From contig NZ_CP114978.1 of NCBI RefSeq assembly GCF_027498035.1, positions 2,294,001 through 2,358,000 of the forward strand: a DNA stretch of 64,000 bases. The letters run 5' to 3'. The notes beneath the pieces were generated by a model. The model was not told the DNA's origin. It saw only the letters and a program-made list of their open reading frames with translations, and did no database searches. This document shows positions 18,185 to 27,195 of this stretch, in pieces; position 1 is the first letter of the stretch; each line of letters starts with the position of its first letter. This stretch comes from Pseudoxanthomonas sp. (GTDB taxonomy: Bacteria; Pseudomonadota; Gammaproteobacteria; Xanthomonadales; Xanthomonadaceae). Made by a program: the position numbers and the translations under genes.

Positions 18185-19385
18185 GGGTTCTACCCCATCA
18201 CCACGGACTGTTGGGTTAAGAGTCTGAAGACCTGATCCTTGGCGTCCAGCCTGCGCTGCATGCGCGGGTTGTGGAAGCGCTCAATGTGGTCGAACACATC
18301 GACCCTGGCATCGGCCAGTGCCATGTAGCGCCGACGATGGACGTGCTCGCGCTTGAGCAGGCCGAAGAAGCCCTCCATCGCCGCATTGTCCCACCGCACT
18401 CATGCTGCTGGTGATGCGCTGGCCCTGAAGGAACTGCTGGTAGTCCGCCCTGCGTGCCACGAACCGAGTACAGGATCACGGCACCGGGAGCCGGGCGCTG
18501 CCAGCAGGCCATCAGTACCGCCTTGAGCACCATGTGCCGATCCTGCACTGCCGACATCGACCAGCCCACGATCTTGTGTAAGAACAGGTCCAGCACCGCG
18601 CACAGATAGAGCCAACCTCCGCCGGTCCTGATGAAGGTGATATCCACCACCCATTTGGTATTAGGCTCCAGCGCAACGAAGTCTCGTTCCAGGTGATTGC
18701 GTACGTAGGCGGGCCGCACGCCGCTGGGCTTGTTGCGCCAACGCCGCCGCTGCGGCACACCGAACAGCGCAGCACCGGATATCAGCCTGGCGACGCGGTT
18801 CAAGCTGGCTGTCTCACCTTCGTAGGCCAATGCCTCGTGCATGCGCGGCACGCCCATGACGCGATCATTGTCCTGATGTTGCTGATGGATCTTGACGAGC
18901 AGGCGTTCGTTGTCCCGTGCACGCTTGCTGGGCAAGCGCCGGGCCTAGCCATGGAAGCCGCTGGCCGAGACCTTCAAGCGCCGGCACATCAGTCGGATCG
19001 GGTGCTGGCAGCGATGACGTTGGATCGCCTCGTGCCTCAAGACGATTCCTTGGCGAAGAACGCCGCCACATCGCGTAAAAATCCCGTTCCTTCTCAACCT
19101 TGGCCAGTTCACGCTTAAGCGTCAGAAGCTCCTGGTCGCGCGATACGCCCGCATCTTGAAAGGGCGTGTTGCGAGTGGACTCCAATTCCCGGCGCCATCG
19201 CCAGAGCAGGTTGGAGCCGATACCCGGGTCTTGGGCGATCTGACTGACGTTGGCACCCGGAAATCGGGTCAGCCCGATGGCTTCGCGTTAGAACTCTTCG
19301 CTGAACTAGCGTCGCTACTGCATGGCACTCCTCCTAGCCCATCATGGGGCTTAGCTGAAGTGTCCGTGGTGATAGGGTAGAACCC
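18185..19385. mobile_element. Inactivated IS3-family insertion sequence
   Basis: About 1.2 kb bounded by near-perfect inverted ends: GGGTTCTACCCCATCACCACGGAC read from the left and GGGTTCTACCCTATCACCACGGAC read inward from the right differ at one base (given only to show the match; each is a terminal repeat). The interior encodes a leftward OrfA/OrfB transposase with stops and frameshifts. No clear target duplication was found. Confidence 0.85.
18190..19322 (-). pseudogene. IS3-family transposase OrfA/OrfB, broken
   Basis: OrfA (reading leftward from about 19322) shows FSEEF, REAIGLTRFPGANVSQIAQ and the coiled-coil DQELLTLKRELAKVEKERDF, but has three in-frame stops near its start. OrfB has the rve integrase core (NTKWVVDITFIRTGGGWLYL, VLDLFLHKIVGWSM). 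It then shifts frame near 18400, and the end (DNAAMEGFFGLLKRE, FHNPRMQRRLDA) is read in another frame. The element cannot make a working transposase. Confidence 0.85.
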
Positions 19386-19386
19386 C

Positions 19387-19485
19387 TTTCAGCAGCGGGG
19401 CCTGAAGATCGACACGGGAACGATCATCGATGCCACGCGCATCGGCCCGTCAGGCTCGACGATCGATGCCCACAGAGAGCGCTGA
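19387..19485 (+). pseudogene. IS5-family transposase fragment
   Basis: A 32-codon remnant reads QQRGLKIDTGTIIDATRIG before a stop. It matches the conserved 'GTIVDATIIxAPSST' block of IS5-family DDE transposases, which includes a catalytic Asp. It abuts the IS3 element, so the IS3 copy probably landed in an older IS5 relic. Confidence 0.65.
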
Positions 19486-19584
19486 CCCTGAAGCTGGCAT
19501 CGCTGACGGAAGGCTCCAAGCATCAACGAGCCTGGCGGGTTCGAGGCATGGTTGAACCCACACAACCAGTTGAGTGCCCTGGCA

Positions 19585-20586
19585 CTACGGAAGTGTCGTG
19601 CCTCGAAGAATGAGCTGCGAGGGGATGGTCAGCGTTTGCGCAGGGGGCTCATCCTGCAGGAGATCTGCACAGGCAACACCCAAGGCTTCCATATCCTGCG
19701 CGAAGGTCGTCAGGTCGTGCCTTCGCCATCCCGCCATGGGAATGTCATCGCAACCGATCACCTGCACGTCTTCCGGCACCCGAAGTCCGAACTGAAGCTT
19801 GATGGCATCCATGGCGCCAATGGCGACCAGGTCGTTGACGCAGAAAATTCCATCGGGCCGGGCACCTGATGCGAACAGCCTGCTCGCGGCGAGATAGCCC
19901 TCTTCGTAGGTGAATCCGGCCACGACGATTTCAGGTGGCGCCAGTCCGCGGGTCGTGACTGCCTTGCAGAAGCTGCGCTGCCGATCATGCTGCGAAGGGT
20001 TGTCACGACCGGCGAGGTAGGCCAGCTTCCTGCAGCCACGCTCGATGAGCGCGTTGCCGGCGGTCGATCCCGTCGTGCGGTTTGACGTCGATACAACACG
20101 CATCTTGCCGTGCCGTCTGGAGTTGATCGCCACGATCGGGATACCCAGCCGCTCCAGGTTGCTGGCCACTTTCGGCGAGCGGATCGCCAGCGTGCTGATG
20201 GCGCCGTCGATGCGGTAGCGGGACAACTCCCCCACCAGGTGGTCGAGGTTCTCGTCGCTCTCCGCGTCAACCAGCAGGGATTCCAGGTTGCGGGCTTTGA
20301 GCGCGGCGGTGATGCAGCGCAGGATCTCGGCATAGACCGGATTGTAGAAACCGCCCATCACCACGGCGATCAACCCGGAACGCCCGGTCTGCAGCATTGC
20401 CGGAAGGGCATTGGGTCGATAATGAATCTCACCGGCCGCTTTGAGCACGCGCTCGCGGACTGCGTCCGATACGGCCGCACCGGCGCTAAAGACCCTTGAA
20501 ACTGTGGACTGGGAAACACCGGCGAGTCGCGCAACCTCACTGGATGAGGGTGACGCGCGGCGAGGCTGGGAGTGTCTCTTCTGCAT
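19585..20586 (-). CDS. LacI-family transcriptional regulator
   Basis: 333 residues. The N-terminal HTH (SSEVARLAGVSQSTVSRVFS, then VRERVLKAAGEIHYRPNALP) carries the hinge helix of the LacI family. A type I periplasmic-binding-like sensor follows (VVMGGFYNPVY, DGIFCVNDLVAIGAMDAI, VIGCDDIPMAGWRRHDLTT). The ligand is probably a sugar or sugar acid. It is divergent from the PQQ-dependent dehydrogenase, with palindromes between, and most likely represses that gene. Confidence 0.9.
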   Translation of the reverse strand: MQKRHSQPRRASPSSSEVARLAGVSQSTVSRVFSAGAAVSDAVRERVLKAAGEIHYRPNALPAMLQTGRSGLIAVVMGGFYNPVYAEILRCITAALKARNLESLLVDAESDENLDHLVGELSRYRIDGAISTLAIRSPKVASNLERLGIPIVAINSRRHGKMRVVSTSNRTTGSTAGNALIERGCRKLAYLAGRDNPSQHDRQRSFCKAVTTRGLAPPEIVVAGFTYEEGYLAASRLFASGARPDGIFCVNDLVAIGAMDAIKLQFGLRVPEDVQVIGCDDIPMAGWRRHDLTTFAQDMEALGVACADLLQDEPPAQTLTIPSQLILRGTTLP

Positions 20587-20636
20587 CGCGTGAAGAGTAA
20601 CAGCTGTTGCGCGGCGGCATCCTGGAGGCGTAGTCT

Positions 20637-20650
20637 TGCATAGCTATGCA
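20637..20650. promoter_or_regulatory. Candidate LacI operator palindrome
   Basis: The 14-base perfect palindrome TGCATAGCTATGCA lies about 50 bases upstream of the LacI-type gene and upstream of the dehydrogenase. A second palindrome, AACAGCTGTT, is at 20599-20608. Binding is inferred from position and symmetry only. Confidence 0.45.
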
Positions 20651-20684
20651 GGGCGGACGTTCCGGCTCTGGTATGAATCGTCGC

Positions 20685-20707
20685 GAGCCCATGGATGGGC
20701 TCTTTTT
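20685..20707 (+). terminator. Terminator or attenuator-like hairpin ahead of the PQQ dehydrogenase
   Basis: GAGCCCAT and ATGGGCTC pair around GG and are followed by TTTTT. It lies about 110 bases before the dehydrogenase start, in its leader region, so it may end a short upstream transcript or attenuate the gene. Confidence 0.55.
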
Positions 20708-20814
20708 GGCATCCCCGGGATCGTTGGGGACCGTGTTTGCTCCGGACTGTCTAGCAGGTCTCCACTCGTGCCGGGAAAGGCGCCGTGGGGCGGACTTTCC
20801 AATTCGGAATACTT

Positions 20815-23268
20815 ATGAACATATCTGAGAACGCCCCCCTTCGCGTGGGCAGGTGGCTGCTAGCGTTCGTGTTGTGCGCGTTTGGCCTCTTCATGGTTGC
20901 CGGAGGTGGATGGCTTATCAGCCTGGGCGGCAACTGGTACTACGCCATCGCAGGCGTATTGAGTCTGGGCAGCGCCATTGCGCTGTGGCGACGCCGCCCG
21001 ACGGCCACGCTGTGGTTTGGCGCGCTGTTCGTGCTGACGCTGGCCTGGACGATTCTGGAATCAGGCTCTGATTACTGGGGCTGGGTCCCGCGTTTCGCGC
21101 TGGTACTCGTCTTTGCGATCGGCTTCTCGTTGCTGCTTCCGGGCTTGCATGCCGGATTCTCTCGTACCAAGGCAAACGGCGTGACGGCCTTGCTGGTCGT
21201 CGCGTTCCTTATCGCGGGCGGCCTTGCCTTCGTTCCGCACAACGTGACCGAAGCATCGAACGTGCCCGCAATGGCCGACAACCCGTTCGAGGCGGACACC
21301 GGCACAGGCGTGGGCCATGACATCCCGTCCACGGATTGGCCCGCTTATGGCGGCAACCAGGCCGCGGCGCGCTATTCAGCGACCTCCCAGATCACTGCGG
21401 CGAACGTCAAGGATCTCAAGATCGCCTGGCAGGCCGAAGCGGGCGATGTCCCCAAGGACAGCCGTTGGGGTGTGCAGAACACACCGCTGAAGATCGGCAA
21501 CATGTTGTATGTGTGCGGCTACCTCAACAAGGTCGTTGCCCTGGACGCCGCCACCGGCGAGCAGAAATGGGCCTTCGATCCGGGCATCACGCCCAAGTCG
21601 GTTCCGTACACGCCTTCGTGCCGCTCAATGGCCTATTACGAAGACCCGGCCAGCGCCGCAACGGCCAGCACGCCGAACGCACCGGCACCTGTCGCCAACA
21701 CCAGTGCCCAGTGCGACCGTCGCGTGATCGTCGGTACGCTGGACGCACGCGTCATCGAACTCGATGCGCAGACCGGGCAGCGTTGCCAGGGCTTTGGCAA
21801 GAATGGCGAGGTCAGCATCACCGAGGACATGGGCGAGGTCTACCACGGCTACGTGGCCATCACCTCCCCGCCGGTGGTGATCCGCGACACGCTGGTGGTG
21901 GGTCACACCACGGTCGACGGCATGCGCGCCTTTGGCCCGTCCGGGGTCACCAAGGCCTTCAACGTCAAGACGGGCGAATTGAAGTGGGCCTGGGATGCGG
22001 CTGATCCGGAAAACCCGGCACCGCGCCAGGGCAAGGATCTGTACAAGCGCGGCTCGCCTGACGTGTGGACCTCGTTTACCGGCGACGACAAGCTGGGCCT
22101 GGTGTTCCTGCCCGTGGCCAATGCTTCGGGCGATTACTACTCGAGCAGCCGCACCGAGAACGAGAACAAGTATTCGCCATCACTGACGGCGCTGGATGTC
22201 GAAACAGGCATGCCACGCTGGTCGTTCCGCAATACCTACCACGACGTGTGGGATTACGACCCGGGTTCGCCGCCGACGCTGGTGGACTATCCGCAGGCCG
22301 ATGGCAGCAAGGTGCCTGCCATCATCTTCCCCACGAAGAATGGCGAGACCTACGTCCTGAACCGCGCCACGGGCAAGCCGCTGTTCGGCGTGGAAGAGCG
22401 TCCGGTGCCGCAGGGTGGATTCGAGCCGCAGGCGCGCAGCAAGGTCCAGCCGTTCTCGCTGTTCAATTCCCTGGCCAAGCCGGACCTCAAACCCGAGAAC
22501 ATGTGGGGACTGACGCCGCTGGACCAGCTGGTGTGCCGTATCCAGTTCGCCCAGGCCGACTACCGCGGCAAGTTCACTCCACCGGACGTGGACAAGCCGA
22601 TCATCGATTACCCCGGCTACAACGGCGGTTCCGACTGGGGTGGCGTGGCCTTCGACCCGTCGCGCGGCTTGATCATCGCCAACTACAACGACATGCCGAA
22701 CTATGTGCGCCTGGTGCTGCGCAAGGACGCCGACCGCATGGGCTGGAAGGCGCGTGATGTCCTCAACGATCCGGCTACCGAAGCGCACGCTGAAGGCGCT
22801 GGCGATCCGCAGGAAGGCGTCCCGGTGGCGGTCAACGTCAATGCCGGCTGGCAGCTGCCCTTCACCGGCATGCTGTGCAAGGAACCCCCGTACGGCGGCA
22901 TCCGCGCCATCGACATCCGCGACGGCCGCACCGTGTGGGATCGCCCCTTCGGCACCGCGCGCGAGAACGGTCCGTTCGGCCTGCCGACCGGCCTGCCGAT
23001 CAGCATCGGTACGCCCAACAACGGCGGCTCGGTGGTGACCAAGGGCGGCCTGGTGTTCATCGCCGCGGCCACGGACAACCTGATCCGCGCCATCGATATC
23101 ACCACTGGCAAGACGGTCTGGTCGGCACCCCTGCCCGCCGGTGGCCAGGCCATGCCGATGGTCTACGAACAGGATGGTCGCGAGTTCGTGGTGATCACGG
23201 CCACGGGCCATCACTTCATGCACACCCCACGCGGCAACTACGTGGTGGCTTACGCGCTCCCCAAGTAA
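20815..23268 (+). CDS. Membrane-bound PQQ-dependent dehydrogenase (glucose/quinate/shikimate type)
   Basis: About 817 residues from MNISENAPLRV. Five membrane helices lie within the first 145 residues. A periplasmic eight-bladed PQQ beta-propeller follows, with repeats such as VVALDAATGEQKWAFDPG and AIDIRDGRTVWDRPFG. The enzyme would oxidise an aldose or quinate/shikimate in the periplasm and pass electrons to ubiquinone. Sequence alone does not separate gcd from quiA; the LacI-type neighbour favours a sugar. No pqq biosynthesis genes lie in this window, so the cofactor must be made elsewhere or taken up. Confidence 0.88.
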   Translation: MNISENAPLRVGRWLLAFVLCAFGLFMVAGGGWLISLGGNWYYAIAGVLSLGSAIALWRRRPTATLWFGALFVLTLAWTILESGSDYWGWVPRFALVLVFAIGFSLLLPGLHAGFSRTKANGVTALLVVAFLIAGGLAFVPHNVTEASNVPAMADNPFEADTGTGVGHDIPSTDWPAYGGNQAAARYSATSQITAANVKDLKIAWQAEAGDVPKDSRWGVQNTPLKIGNMLYVCGYLNKVVALDAATGEQKWAFDPGITPKSVPYTPSCRSMAYYEDPASAATASTPNAPAPVANTSAQCDRRVIVGTLDARVIELDAQTGQRCQGFGKNGEVSITEDMGEVYHGYVAITSPPVVIRDTLVVGHTTVDGMRAFGPSGVTKAFNVKTGELKWAWDAADPENPAPRQGKDLYKRGSPDVWTSFTGDDKLGLVFLPVANASGDYYSSSRTENENKYSPSLTALDVETGMPRWSFRNTYHDVWDYDPGSPPTLVDYPQADGSKVPAIIFPTKNGETYVLNRATGKPLFGVEERPVPQGGFEPQARSKVQPFSLFNSLAKPDLKPENMWGLTPLDQLVCRIQFAQADYRGKFTPPDVDKPIIDYPGYNGGSDWGGVAFDPSRGLIIANYNDMPNYVRLVLRKDADRMGWKARDVLNDPATEAHAEGAGDPQEGVPVAVNVNAGWQLPFTGMLCKEPPYGGIRAIDIRDGRTVWDRPFGTARENGPFGLPTGLPISIGTPNNGGSVVTKGGLVFIAAATDNLIRAIDITTGKTVWSAPLPAGGQAMPMVYEQDGREFVVITATGHHFMHTPRGNYVVAYALPK

Positions 23269-23289
23269 GGTCGATGCTTCAAGGATGAA

Positions 23290-23324
23290 GGTCCAGCCCG
23301 GCTCCCGCCGGGCTGGGCTGGACC
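23290..23324 (+). terminator. Strong GC hairpin after the PQQ dehydrogenase
   Basis: GGTCCAGCCCGGC and its near complement pair in a long stem about 20 bases after the stop. There is no T-run, so it may protect the transcript end rather than terminate by itself. Confidence 0.5.
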
Positions 23325-23520
23325 AACTGGAGACAGTGAGCCCTTGTTGCAGATCCCCGGCCGACACCAGGCCATGTCCCAGGAAGCTGGCAACGCCAGT
23401 TCCAGCAGCGCGGGCCAGGACTTGCAGTGGCCGGTGTTTGTGGCTGCCCAGGTGCTCTCCCACGGCACTGCGATGTCCACATCCGATCACCACCGGCGCA
23501 ACGATGGCGCCAGTCCGCCC

Positions 23521-23569
23521 GATGTCCGATGTCCGATGTCCGATGTCCGATGTCCGATGTCCGATGTCC
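23521..23569. repeat. Tandem 7-bp repeat, GATGTCC x7
   Basis: Seven perfect consecutive copies of GATGTCC, with partial units on both sides. The unit length is not a multiple of three and no gene crosses it convincingly. It lies in the roughly 340-base gap between the PQQ dehydrogenase and a transposase relic. The copy number is likely to vary by slippage. Confidence 0.95.
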
Positions 23570-23607
23570 GATGCGGCAATCTCCCCAGAGATTAGCTGAC
23601 GTCAGAA

Positions 23608-23890
23608 GTGGAATTTTCTCGTCCGCTTTCCCGACGTGGTTCCAGGAAGAAGTCCCGCTTTACCGACAGTCAGATCGTGGCCGTGCTCAAGCAAGCCGAG
23701 ACTGGCACCGCGGTGCCGGAGCTTTGCCGCGAAACTGTGCGACACCATCGAGCAGGTGCAAGACCAAGGCCACGCGTTGGCTATGAACCCATAACCATGA
23801 GCGCCCGGACATGGCGCTCGGTGCGATCACACCGGCACAAGAGTTGGCAGCGGCCGCATAGCTCCTCTTCTGGCGCCTGCTAGAAATGGC
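23608..23890 (+). pseudogene. IS3-family transposase deletion relic
   Basis: The first part encodes the OrfA start (KKSRFTDSQIVAVLKQAETG, then TAVPELCRE). The frame then breaks, and about 60 bases later the OrfB C-terminus appears in another frame (NHERPDMALGAITPAQELAA followed by a stop). The middle of the element, including the catalytic core, is deleted. It is a different IS3 subgroup from the copy at 18.2 kb. Confidence 0.75.
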
Positions 23891-23973
23891 GGGATTACCG
23901 AACCAGCAGCAGCCAAGACTGGAATCTTCACAAGGGAAAAGAGGATCAAGAATTCGCAGAGGGGACTATGGAG

Positions 23974-24627
23974 TCAGTGAGCACTCTTCCTGACGGAGCG
24001 CCGGGGTGGCTTCCACCAGTGCATTGCGCAGGCGATTGCTGCCTCCAGCTGCGCGAAGGCGACCCCGTCACGCACCTGCGTGGTCAGGCCGCGCATGAAC
24101 GTATCGAGCATGAGCGCGCCGGCCTCCACATCGAACGTACCAGGCAGCTCCCTGGCTTCAACGGCACGCTGGATACAGGCTGCGAAACCCTGCCGGGTGG
24201 AGGCGCGATCCATGGCCAGAATTGACTGGGATCCGACAGCGTCTCCAGGTGTCGTCGTCGCGGAAATCACGAGCAGGCAACCTGGTGGATGCAACGGATC
24301 CGTCTGCATGCGCGCCGATCCCCTCAAAGCAGCTTCGACGGCATCGCGCGGGGCCACGGAGGGGTCATGCAACACCGCGGTCACCGTTCCGTGCGTTTCC
24401 AAGTACTGCTTCAACACTTCTTCAAAGAGCATTTCCTTGGAGCCAAAGGCCGCATAAAAACTGGGCGATGAGATGCCACCCATTGCATCCTTCAACAAAG
24501 CCAACGAGGTGGATTCATAGCCATGCGCCCAGAACAGGTGCATGGCCTGTTCGATCGCTTCGGCGCGATCAAAGCTGCGTGGTCGTCCGGTCCTGGCCAC
24601 TGCCGTATCCCAACATGGAAAGAACAC
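23974..24627 (-). CDS. TetR-family transcriptional regulator
   Basis: 217 residues. The N-terminal HTH is FDRAEAIEQAMHLFWAHGYE ... SSPSFYAAFGSKEMLFEEVL. The C-terminal ligand domain holds a typical LVISATTTPGDAV block. It is divergent from the MFS exporter, and their 87-base gap holds an inverted repeat, so it most likely represses the pump and is released by a pump substrate. Confidence 0.9.
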   Translation of the reverse strand: MFFPCWDTAVARTGRPRSFDRAEAIEQAMHLFWAHGYESTSLALLKDAMGGISSPSFYAAFGSKEMLFEEVLKQYLETHGTVTAVLHDPSVAPRDAVEAALRGSARMQTDPLHPPGCLLVISATTTPGDAVGSQSILAMDRASTRQGFAACIQRAVEARELPGTFDVEAGALMLDTFMRGLTTQVRDGVAFAQLEAAIACAMHWWKPPRRSVRKSAH

Positions 24628-24683
24628 ACTTTACTACCGATCGATACATAAATCGTTGACGGCAGCCTGTGGCCCGCTTAACT

Positions 24684-24703
24684 TATGTATCACTCAGTAC
24701 ATA
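24684..24703. promoter_or_regulatory. Candidate TetR operator
   Basis: TATGTA and TACATA face each other across eight bases (TCACTCAG), a few bases before the MFS start codon. The spacing and location suit a TetR-family dimer site. A further TACATA occurs near 24645. Confidence 0.55.
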
Positions 24704-24714
24704 TGTAGATTTCC

Positions 24715-25938
24715 ATGAAGACTGTTACGACCACTCCTTCGGCGACGCCGAAGGAGGCCGGCGAGGCCTTGCCTGTGTTTGGCTTGCTGGCCCTTGCCAT
24801 GACCGGCTTCATCGCCATCCTCACCGAGACGCTGCCGGCCGGGCTTCTTCCGCAGATCAGCGGCGGACTGGGCGTCTCCGATGCGCTGGCAGGGCAGTTC
24901 ATTTCCGCTTACGCGCTGGGGTCACTCCTTGCAGCCATTCCACTGGCCATTGCGACCCAGGGGTGGCGCCGACGCCCCACGCTACTCACTGCCGTCATCG
25001 GATTCCTTGTCTTCAACTCCCTGACCACTTTCGCGTGGAGCTATCCCGTCGCGTTGTTTTCACGTTTGATGGCAGGCGTTGCCGCGGGACTGGCGTGGGG
25101 AATCCTGGCGGGTTATTCACGCCGGCTTGCGCCGACCCATCTGCAGGGCAAGGCACTGGCGATCGCGATGGTCGGAACCCCGATCGCATTGTCACTGGGG
25201 ACACCGGCTGGCACCTGGCTTGGCGCATGGGTCGGCTGGCGCTTTTCCTTTGGCGTGATGTCCGCGCTGGCATTGGTGCTGGTTGCCTGGATTCTGATCG
25301 CTGTTCCGGATCTTCCGGGTCAACCTGCCGGCAAGCGCCTGCCGCTGCTGAAAGTCCTCAGGCTTCGCGGGGTCGCGCCGGTCCTTCTGGTCATCATGAT
25401 CTGGATGCTCGGACACAACGTGCTTTACACCTATATCGCGCCGTATCTGGCTGCACACGGACTACATGAGAATGTCGATCGCGTCCTGCTCACTTTCGGC
25501 CTGACCGCACTGCTCGGCATCTGGATCATCGGCGTGACGGTGGATCGCTGGCTGCGTAGCCTGGTCCTGCTCTGCCTTGCCGGCTTTATGGCGGCGGCGC
25601 TGGTGATGGCCAACGCAGGAGATCAGCCCGTTGCCATATACCTGGGCGTCGCCCTGTGGGGGCTCAGCTTCGGCGGCGCGGCAACGCTGCTGCAGACTGC
25701 CGCTGCAGACAATGCTGGCCCCCATGTCGATGTGGTCCAGGCCATGGTGACGACTTCCTGGAACATCGCGATCGCCTTGGGTGGCCTCTCCGGCGGGATC
25801 CTGCTGCAGTCATATGGCGCCAACGCATCGACCTGGGCGATGGCGCTGCTTTCCCTTGTTGGCCTGCTGCTCGCGCTATGGGCCAGCCACGGCTTCCGGC
25901 CAGGCGCTCGAACGGGCCCCCACAGCGTCGGTCATTGA
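24715..25938 (+). CDS. MFS efflux transporter (DHA1 type)
   Basis: 407 residues with twelve predicted membrane helices. Motifs FIAILTETLPAGLLPQI (helix 1), GWRRRPTL in the loop between helices 2 and 3, and RLMAGVAAGLAWGILAGY (helix 4/5) fit drug/proton antiporters of the AraJ/Cmr-like DHA1 group. It probably exports a small toxic compound, sugar or arabinose-like molecule. Control by the divergent TetR gene is inferred. Confidence 0.88.
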   Translation: MKTVTTTPSATPKEAGEALPVFGLLALAMTGFIAILTETLPAGLLPQISGGLGVSDALAGQFISAYALGSLLAAIPLAIATQGWRRRPTLLTAVIGFLVFNSLTTFAWSYPVALFSRLMAGVAAGLAWGILAGYSRRLAPTHLQGKALAIAMVGTPIALSLGTPAGTWLGAWVGWRFSFGVMSALALVLVAWILIAVPDLPGQPAGKRLPLLKVLRLRGVAPVLLVIMIWMLGHNVLYTYIAPYLAAHGLHENVDRVLLTFGLTALLGIWIIGVTVDRWLRSLVLLCLAGFMAAALVMANAGDQPVAIYLGVALWGLSFGGAATLLQTAAADNAGPHVDVVQAMVTTSWNIAIALGGLSGGILLQSYGANASTWAMALLSLVGLLLALWASHGFRPGARTGPHSVGH

Positions 25939-25966
25939 ACCCGTCCCATCCCAACCATGGCCGGCT

Positions 25967-26032
25967 CACGAGGTCATGCAAGGTGCGCTGGCGCATGGAT
26001 TCGCCCAACACCAGGTCGCCTGGCGCCTCCCA
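25967..26032 (-). pseudogene. Fragment of a YjjJ/HipA-like gene
   Basis: Read leftward, the bases encode APGDLVLGESMRQRTLHDLV. This closely matches APGDLVLGEAMLQRALHDIV inside the intact HipA-family gene at 57.8-59.2 kb. No other part of that gene is present. It sits just after the MFS stop, so it is a relic of a second copy. Confidence 0.7.
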
Positions 26033-26034
26033 CC

Positions 26035-27003
26035 TCAGCGCGCCGGGCCAAAAAACTGAAGCGCCTTGTCCTCGCTCATCCGATAGCGCGGCGACACGTG
26101 CGGCAACAGCAGGCGCAACCATGCCTGGCCGACCGCGCGCGCCTCGCGCGGGCAGCCCCTGGCACGGGCAGCCGGCAGATCGCCCTGGTCAACGATTCCC
26201 GCATAGTCGGCCGGATCGGTGCCGTAGATCAGGCATTGCAGATTGAAGTAGCGCTGCTCGCCCAATGCGTGTTCGTCCGCATAGGCATCCAGGTCGTAGG
26301 CACCGGCTGCGCGCGAAAGCAACCAGTCGGCGGCCATGCGCAGGTTTTCCATGACCTGCGCTGGCGTTTCTTCCGAAGACGAAAAATGCAGCATCAGCAT
26401 GGCCGCCAGCTGGTCGACCGCGTCTTCCTGCCTGCCCGTCACCGGCAGGTCGAGCAGGTCGACCAGCGCATGCCCGGTTTCATGCAGCACCACGAATCGC
26501 ACATTGGCGCGCGTGTAACGCACGGCGTAGTCCGCCTCCAGGTGCTGCTCGAGCTGCTGCTTGAGCCCGCGCTGGTAGAGCGTCTCCAGCAGTTCGTAGC
26601 ACACCTCGATTTCGCCACGTCCCGGCCGGTAGAACGCACCCAGTTCGCCGCACTCGGCGGTGACGTAACGCAGCGGCCTGGGCAAGGCGAACACGCCATC
26701 GAGCGCCTGGATTTCCGGCAGGCGTCGGATCAGGTCCAGTTCGCGAACACGCGCCTGGATCTTCGTCAGTCCGGGTGAAATGGCGGGCAGATAGGAAAAT
26801 TCGAACGCCGGGCCGGCAGGCCGATGGGCATGGGTCGGCAGGACCATGCCGGTGCGCCCGGCATCGTGGATCAACGCGTCCGAAGGCACGGTCGCCGTGT
26901 GCCCCGGCGACAACGCATGTGGGCCGCCCGTCCCCGCACACCCTCCGACCTGCAGGCCCACCGCCCAGCACAGCATCCACGCCCCAACGCTCCGCAACTG
27001 CAT
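26035..27003 (-). CDS. DUF4344-type putative metallopeptidase lipoprotein
   Basis: 322 residues. The N-terminus (GAWMLCWAVGLQVGGC) is a lipoprotein signal with the lipobox Cys near residue 22. The middle holds VVLHETGHALVDLLD, an HExxH zinc site, followed by EDAVDQLAAMLML that may give the third ligand. This matches the DUF4344 family of putative gluzincin-like peptidases. Location is probably the periplasmic face of the outer membrane. Substrate unknown. Confidence 0.8.
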   Translation of the reverse strand: MQLRSVGAWMLCWAVGLQVGGCAGTGGPHALSPGHTATVPSDALIHDAGRTGMVLPTHAHRPAGPAFEFSYLPAISPGLTKIQARVRELDLIRRLPEIQALDGVFALPRPLRYVTAECGELGAFYRPGRGEIEVCYELLETLYQRGLKQQLEQHLEADYAVRYTRANVRFVVLHETGHALVDLLDLPVTGRQEDAVDQLAAMLMLHFSSSEETPAQVMENLRMAADWLLSRAAGAYDLDAYADEHALGEQRYFNLQCLIYGTDPADYAGIVDQGDLPAARARGCPREARAVGQAWLRLLLPHVSPRYRMSEDKALQFFGPAR

Positions 27004-27195
27004 CGATCACCGTCCGCGCACGTGCCATTGTCCGGGCGCATCGTGCATCAGTCCGCCCATCAACGCATCCCGGGTCGGCGGCTGGCCCCATTGCCCAAGC
27101 GACGATCCATGCCCGGCGAAACAGGATCAAAGGCCGCGCATCCCTCCAGCGGTGGTCAGGCCCGTTGGGATGTGCATTCGAGACCTCGCCGGCAT

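Noticed and set aside
18865..19185. Independent small gene
   Set aside because: It is the C-terminal part of the IS3 OrfA with shifted tail, part of the dead element.
23521..23569. CRISPR array
   Set aside because: The repeat is seven bases with no spacers and no cas genes nearby.
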